From Histomonas meleagridis (taxonomy: Eukaryota > Parabasalia > Tritrichomonadida > Dientamoebidae), in the NCBI GenBank assembly GCA_020186115.1, contig WSYJ01000149.1:248001-312000 (forward strand): a stretch of DNA of 64,000 nt, written 5' to 3'. Below, in pieces: positions 60,389-64,000 of this stretch. The notes under the pieces are model-generated. The model was not told the DNA's origin. It saw only the letters and a list, made by a program, of their open reading frames with translations, and did no database searches. A program made the position numbers and the translations under genes. How positions within the stretch are numbered: the first letter of the stretch is position 1; each line of letters starts with the position of its first letter.

Positions 60389-62640
60389 TTAGTGTTTTAA
60401 AGCTTCTTGTAATAATTTCAATATTAGATAAGCGTAACCGACGTAAAATTTCTTATCATTTATTTTTGCTATACTAATTGCTTTTTTAAAATATTTGAAT
60501 AATTTTTAAGAATTATTTTGATATCTTGAAAAAATGAAATCAATATTAAACAAAATTTAGAAATATTTTTAACATTTAGATCAATTCCTTTATGTGCAAT
60601 AAGTAATTTAACAACTTCTAAGTGAATATGTGAAGTTGCCAAAATAAGTGCTGTATTATATGTTTCTAAAGAAATTCCAAATATTATTTTGAAATATAAA
60701 ATTATTAAAATAAATATTAAACAAAACCAAAAAATATCTTTAGTATTAACATTAACTCCTTTTTGTTCAAGGAGAAATTGAATGATCTAACTACTTCTGT
60801 ATGACCATTTCTAGCTGCAAACATAAGTGGCGTCATAAATATTTTAAATAATTTCGAATGTTTTTTTAAAACAAAGATTTAAAAGAAAGATCAAATATTT
60901 CAAACAAGCATTTTTGGAATTGAGATCATTTCCTTTTTGTTCAAGAAGATATTCAACGATTTTATGTTAACCTTTATAAGATGCTATCAAAAGTTTTGTC
61001 TCAAATATTTTATATAATTTCCAAATATTTTGTTGATACAAAAAATTATTAAAATATACTCCAAATAAAACAAATAATTATTTTTAGCATCAAGACAAAT
61101 AGTTCCTTTTTCAAAAAGTAATTTAACTATATCATCGAAACCATTTTATATAGCATAAAAAAATGGTGTTTGAAATATTTTTAATAATTTTCAAATAGAA
61201 ATTTGGAATTTCAAATTATTGAAATAAATTATAAATAAAACAAATAAATATCAGCAACATTAACATTAATTCCATCCTTTTGTAAAAGGAATTCAACTAT
61301 ATATGGTTGAATATCTTTAGCATCGTAATCAATAAGTTTTTGTTCAAGAAGTAAATTTACAACATCTACATTATTATACTTAGATGCTGTCATAAGTGCT
61401 GTGAAACAGAAAATTTTATATAATTTCGGAATATTTTTTTGATACAATAAACACTTGAAATAAATTTTAAGTAAAACATTTAAATATCTTTCATATTAAT
61501 ATCAATTCCTTTTTGTTGAAGTAAAAATTTAATTGAATCTATGGCACCAACCAGAGAAGCCGCCATAAGTGGAGTGAACAATCAATTGAAAAAATTCCAA
61601 TAATTATTTTGAAATGATAAATTAACATATTATATTTTGTTATGTAAAACAATAGAATATTATTGTCATTTATATTAACTTCTTTATGTTCAAGAAGTAA
61701 TTGAATGATTTCGATATAACCTGACATAGCCATCCACACAATTGGGGTGAAAAATATTTTAAATAATTATCAAATATGGATATGAAACAAAAAATTATTA
61801 TTGAACTAAATTTTAAATAAAACAAATTATTATTAACTTTGTCATTAAGATCAATACCTTTATGCTGCATAACTAATTTTATTATATCAGTATTACCTGT
61901 TTGATAAGCTAGAAAAATTGCAGGGTTAAATAATTTAAATGATTCCCAAATATTATTTTGAAATATCAAATTATCATAATAAATTTTAAAAAAAAACAAA
62001 TAAATATCTTTTGCATTAATATCAATTCTTTCTTGTTCAAGAAGTAATTTGGATACATCTATGTGTTTGCTATTCAATGCCAACAAAAGAGCTGCATTAA
62101 ATAATTGTTATAAATTCCAAATATTACATTGAAATATCAAAATGTTAAAATAAATTTTATTTAAAACAAAAAAATATCTTTAGCATTAATATTAATTCCT
62201 TCTTGTTTATGAAGTAATTTTACTATATTTATATAACCTTTGCCAGATGCTTGAATAAGTGCTGAATTGATTAATTCGATTTTATGCTTGTTATTAATTA
62301 ATTCTTGATCAAGTATAAATTTCACGATATCAAAATGGCCATTTCTAGCTGCATTTAGAAATGGAGCTTTAAATTTTTTGAATAAATTCCAAATGTTTTC
62401 AAGAAATTTTCAAAAAATTTATTAAAATTTAATAAAAATTATTAAAAAATTTCATTTTTATTTTTAATATATTTCTCCTTTAATAGGAAACTAAAAAGTT
62501 CTTTATTTCCAGATAGAGATGAAATTTGTGAGAAATTAATCGAAATCCGATTTATCTCAAGGAAATATTTCCTGTTTCAATTGATTTAATAATAACATTA
62601 TTTTTTAATCCCCTTGTTTTTGATAAGAATAATTAAAAAA
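60389..62640 (-). pseudogene. 5'-truncated, decayed ankyrin-repeat gene
   Basis: The fourth locus of the same family. The 5' end only keeps traces of the DUF3447 tail (LKNNVIIKSIETGNISL, then ISSLSGNKELFSFLLKEKYIKNK near 62480-62600). Ankyrin units such as APFLNAARNGHFDIVKFIL, ALIQASGKGYINIVKLL and ALMTASKYNNVDVVNLLLEQK follow, and the last ends LQEALKH-stop at 60389. One junction (KHKIELINSALIQAS) has no insert. Others keep the AATATTTGG-type insert core. Many small insertions, deletions and stops occur inside the units themselves, unlike the loci at 11.5 and 35.7 kb, so this copy is dead. Confidence 0.7.
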
Positions 62641-63295
62641 TTTTATAATTATCATATGAAATACATTTGTAGATTAATGCACTTTTTGACCGTAATGCAC
62701 AATTTTGTACAGAAAAATATATATATATATAAATACATATATTCATGAAAAAAATATTTAAATGAAGATAAAATCCAGGTCCTAGTAATATAACCAAATT
62801 TAATTTATACACCAAACCTGATTCAACTAACATATTAATATACGAATATCCGAGATTTCGAATCTCAAATATGTTTCAAATTTAAACTTTACTCACTAAA
62901 ATAAAATAGTATATTAACTTCTTTCACGTTAAATAGTTCCCTCCGTTTAAGATGATACAGGTGTATTTGCCCTTGAATTTTTTATATTGACCTGCTTTGT
63001 TCGATTATTCTGTATTGAAATTTCATTTTAATGAGGTAACTGCCGCATTGACAGCTCGAAAAAATTCATTTGAAACGAATATACCTATCAAAAAGTGGGC
63101 TGTGTGGGGTTTTGTTCAAACGAAAATATTTCTTTCTTCTCCATATTTATCACAATATAATTTATTCTAAAACAAAACAAATGAGTATGTAAATATAATT
63201 TATAGTTGTTTTTTCATTTACTGCTTGATTCGATGAGGTTTGAAGCGGAAATTTTTCTTATTTTCAGATAACATGTCATAATTAAGGCTGGATCA
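62641..63295. other. intergenic region before the AGC kinase
   Basis: AT-rich, with an AT dinucleotide run near 62720. No gene seen. GGATCA directly precedes the kinase ATG. Confidence 0.45.
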
Positions 63296-64000
63296 ATGAG
63301 TAATCTTCCGAATGAAAATAACAACGCCTCACCAGATTATTTCAGCGGCTCTCTAAAACGAAAGGGGTTCTTTTTTGGTATGTACCAGACTTGTTATGGC
63401 GAATTAAAGAATAAAGTTTTCTCCATCAAAAAAAACAAAACATCTCCAAAACCAGAACTCCAGATCAAAATCAAACCAACTACACTTGTTCATGTTTACG
63501 AAAACGAAAAAGTCCCTCGATTTGTTATTTCAAATGAAGGTGAAAGCGATGTTTGTTTAGCAGCCGAAACTCCAGATGATGTTATGGCATGGGTTGTTGC
63601 TCTTCGTTCAGCCACCTTTCAGAATCAAGTCAAGCTTAGTATGGATTCCTTCAACATTATATCAGTTATTGGACGAGGTTTTTATGGAAAAGTCATGCTT
63701 GTTGAAATGAAATCCGATGGCAATCTTTATGCAATCAAAACAGTGCACAAATCCCGACTTATTTCCAGTCGAAAAGTTCATACGATTTTAAATGAACGAA
63801 ACATTCTAGTTCGTGCCAATAATCCCTTTATTGTTCAACTCAAATATGCCTTTCAAACCGACACCAAATTTTATCTTGTTATGGAATATGTTCCAGGTGG
63901 TGAATTATTTCGACATATTCGAGAGAATGGAAAACTTACACATCAAATGGCAATTTTATATATTGCTGAGATTGCTCTTGCCCTTGATTACCTTCACAGC
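63296..64000 (+). CDS. AKT/PKB-like AGC kinase with PH domain, cut by window end
   Basis: ATG 63296 (MSNLPNENNNASPDYF) opens a frame that stays open for 235 codons to the window edge. Residues ~18-105 look like a PH domain, beginning LKRKGFFFGMYQTCYGELKN and ending with the helix ETPDDVMAWVVALRSAT. The kinase domain starts at ~116: DSFNIISVIGRGFYGKVMLVEMK, LYAIKTVHKSRL with the catalytic Lys, ILNERNILVRANNPFIVQLKYAFQT and FYLVMEYVPGGELF. It stops before the HRD motif. PH plus AGC kinase is the AKT/PKB arrangement, which binds phosphoinositides at membranes. The PH phosphoinositide-binding basic residues are only partly visible. Confidence 0.9.
   Translation, partial: MSNLPNENNNASPDYFSGSLKRKGFFFGMYQTCYGELKNKVFSIKKNKTSPKPELQIKIKPTTLVHVYENEKVPRFVISNEGESDVCLAAETPDDVMAWVVALRSATFQNQVKLSMDSFNIISVIGRGFYGKVMLVEMKSDGNLYAIKTVHKSRLISSRKVHTILNERNILVRANNPFIVQLKYAFQTDTKFYLVMEYVPGGELFRHIRENGKLTHQMAILYIAEIALALDYLHS

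Noticed and set aside
62715-62735. AT dinucleotide run as a possible element end
   Set aside because: Simple microsatellite; no inverted partner or flanking repeat found.

Overview
The window is nuclear DNA of an anaerobic flagellated protist, most likely a parabasalid close to Tritrichomonas or Trichomonas. Supporting signs are AT-rich DNA with the standard code, dense and mostly intronless genes on both strands, very short 5' leaders, and a characteristic gene mix. That mix includes a BspA-like leucine-rich-repeat surface protein, several ankyrin proteins with a DUF3447-type N-terminal part, Ras and Rho GTPases, five protein kinases, an R2R3 Myb protein and a ferredoxin-nitroreductase fusion. 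No bacterial operon logic is seen.

Layout: 0-5.9 kb holds a macrodomain-like protein, a RalGAP-beta-like protein and a BAR-like coiled-coil protein. 6.2-8.7 kb holds an ankyrin gene divergent from ribosomal eL6. 9.3-19.9 kb holds an LRR-PP2C phosphatase fusion, a second ankyrin gene, a broken gene, a copine, calnexin and a degenerate Rho-like GTPase. 21.6-31.0 kb holds a Ras protein, a damaged BspA gene, beta-tubulin, a ubiquitin-like protein, an HMG-box protein and a CK1-type kinase. 31.4-41.4 kb holds the nitroreductase, a TKL kinase, two more ankyrin loci (one a pseudogene) and ribosomal uL6. 41.6-56.4 kb is dense with housekeeping genes: WDR75/UTP17, tRNA-Glu, IFT81, an MBOAT acyltransferase, an HD hydrolase, GSK3, an AAK1/GAK-like kinase with a DPF tail, a SHIPPO-repeat protein, an R2R3 Myb protein, a small type I membrane protein and an MCRS1-like FHA protein. 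56.7-59.9 kb is a decayed P-element-like DNA transposon with imperfect terminal inverted repeats. 60.4-62.6 kb is an ankyrin pseudogene. The right edge cuts an AKT/PKB-like AGC kinase.

The genes cover flagellum and cytoskeleton (beta-tubulin, IFT81, SHIPPO), ribosome production (eL6, uL6, WDR75), membrane traffic (BAR-like, copine, AAK1-like, calnexin), small-GTPase signalling (Ras, Rho-like, RalGAP-like) and transcription (Myb, HMG, MCRS1-like).

The most unusual signal is in the ankyrin loci. Between the conserved Asp that ends one repeat and the T-A-L/T-P-L that opens the next, there is an extra AT-rich segment of nearly fixed length. It is 34 nt above expectation three times in the 6-8 kb gene, and 68 nt above expectation in at least ten junctions of the other loci. 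These lengths break the reading frame, while the repeat segments on either side stay open. The inserts lack the parabasalid splice consensus and many lack any usable GT-AG pair. They are either a non-canonical excised element or a shared decay pattern carried by tandem duplication. A second signal is a CGGTT/AACGG motif close upstream of most start codons, which fits Myb-type core-promoter recognition.
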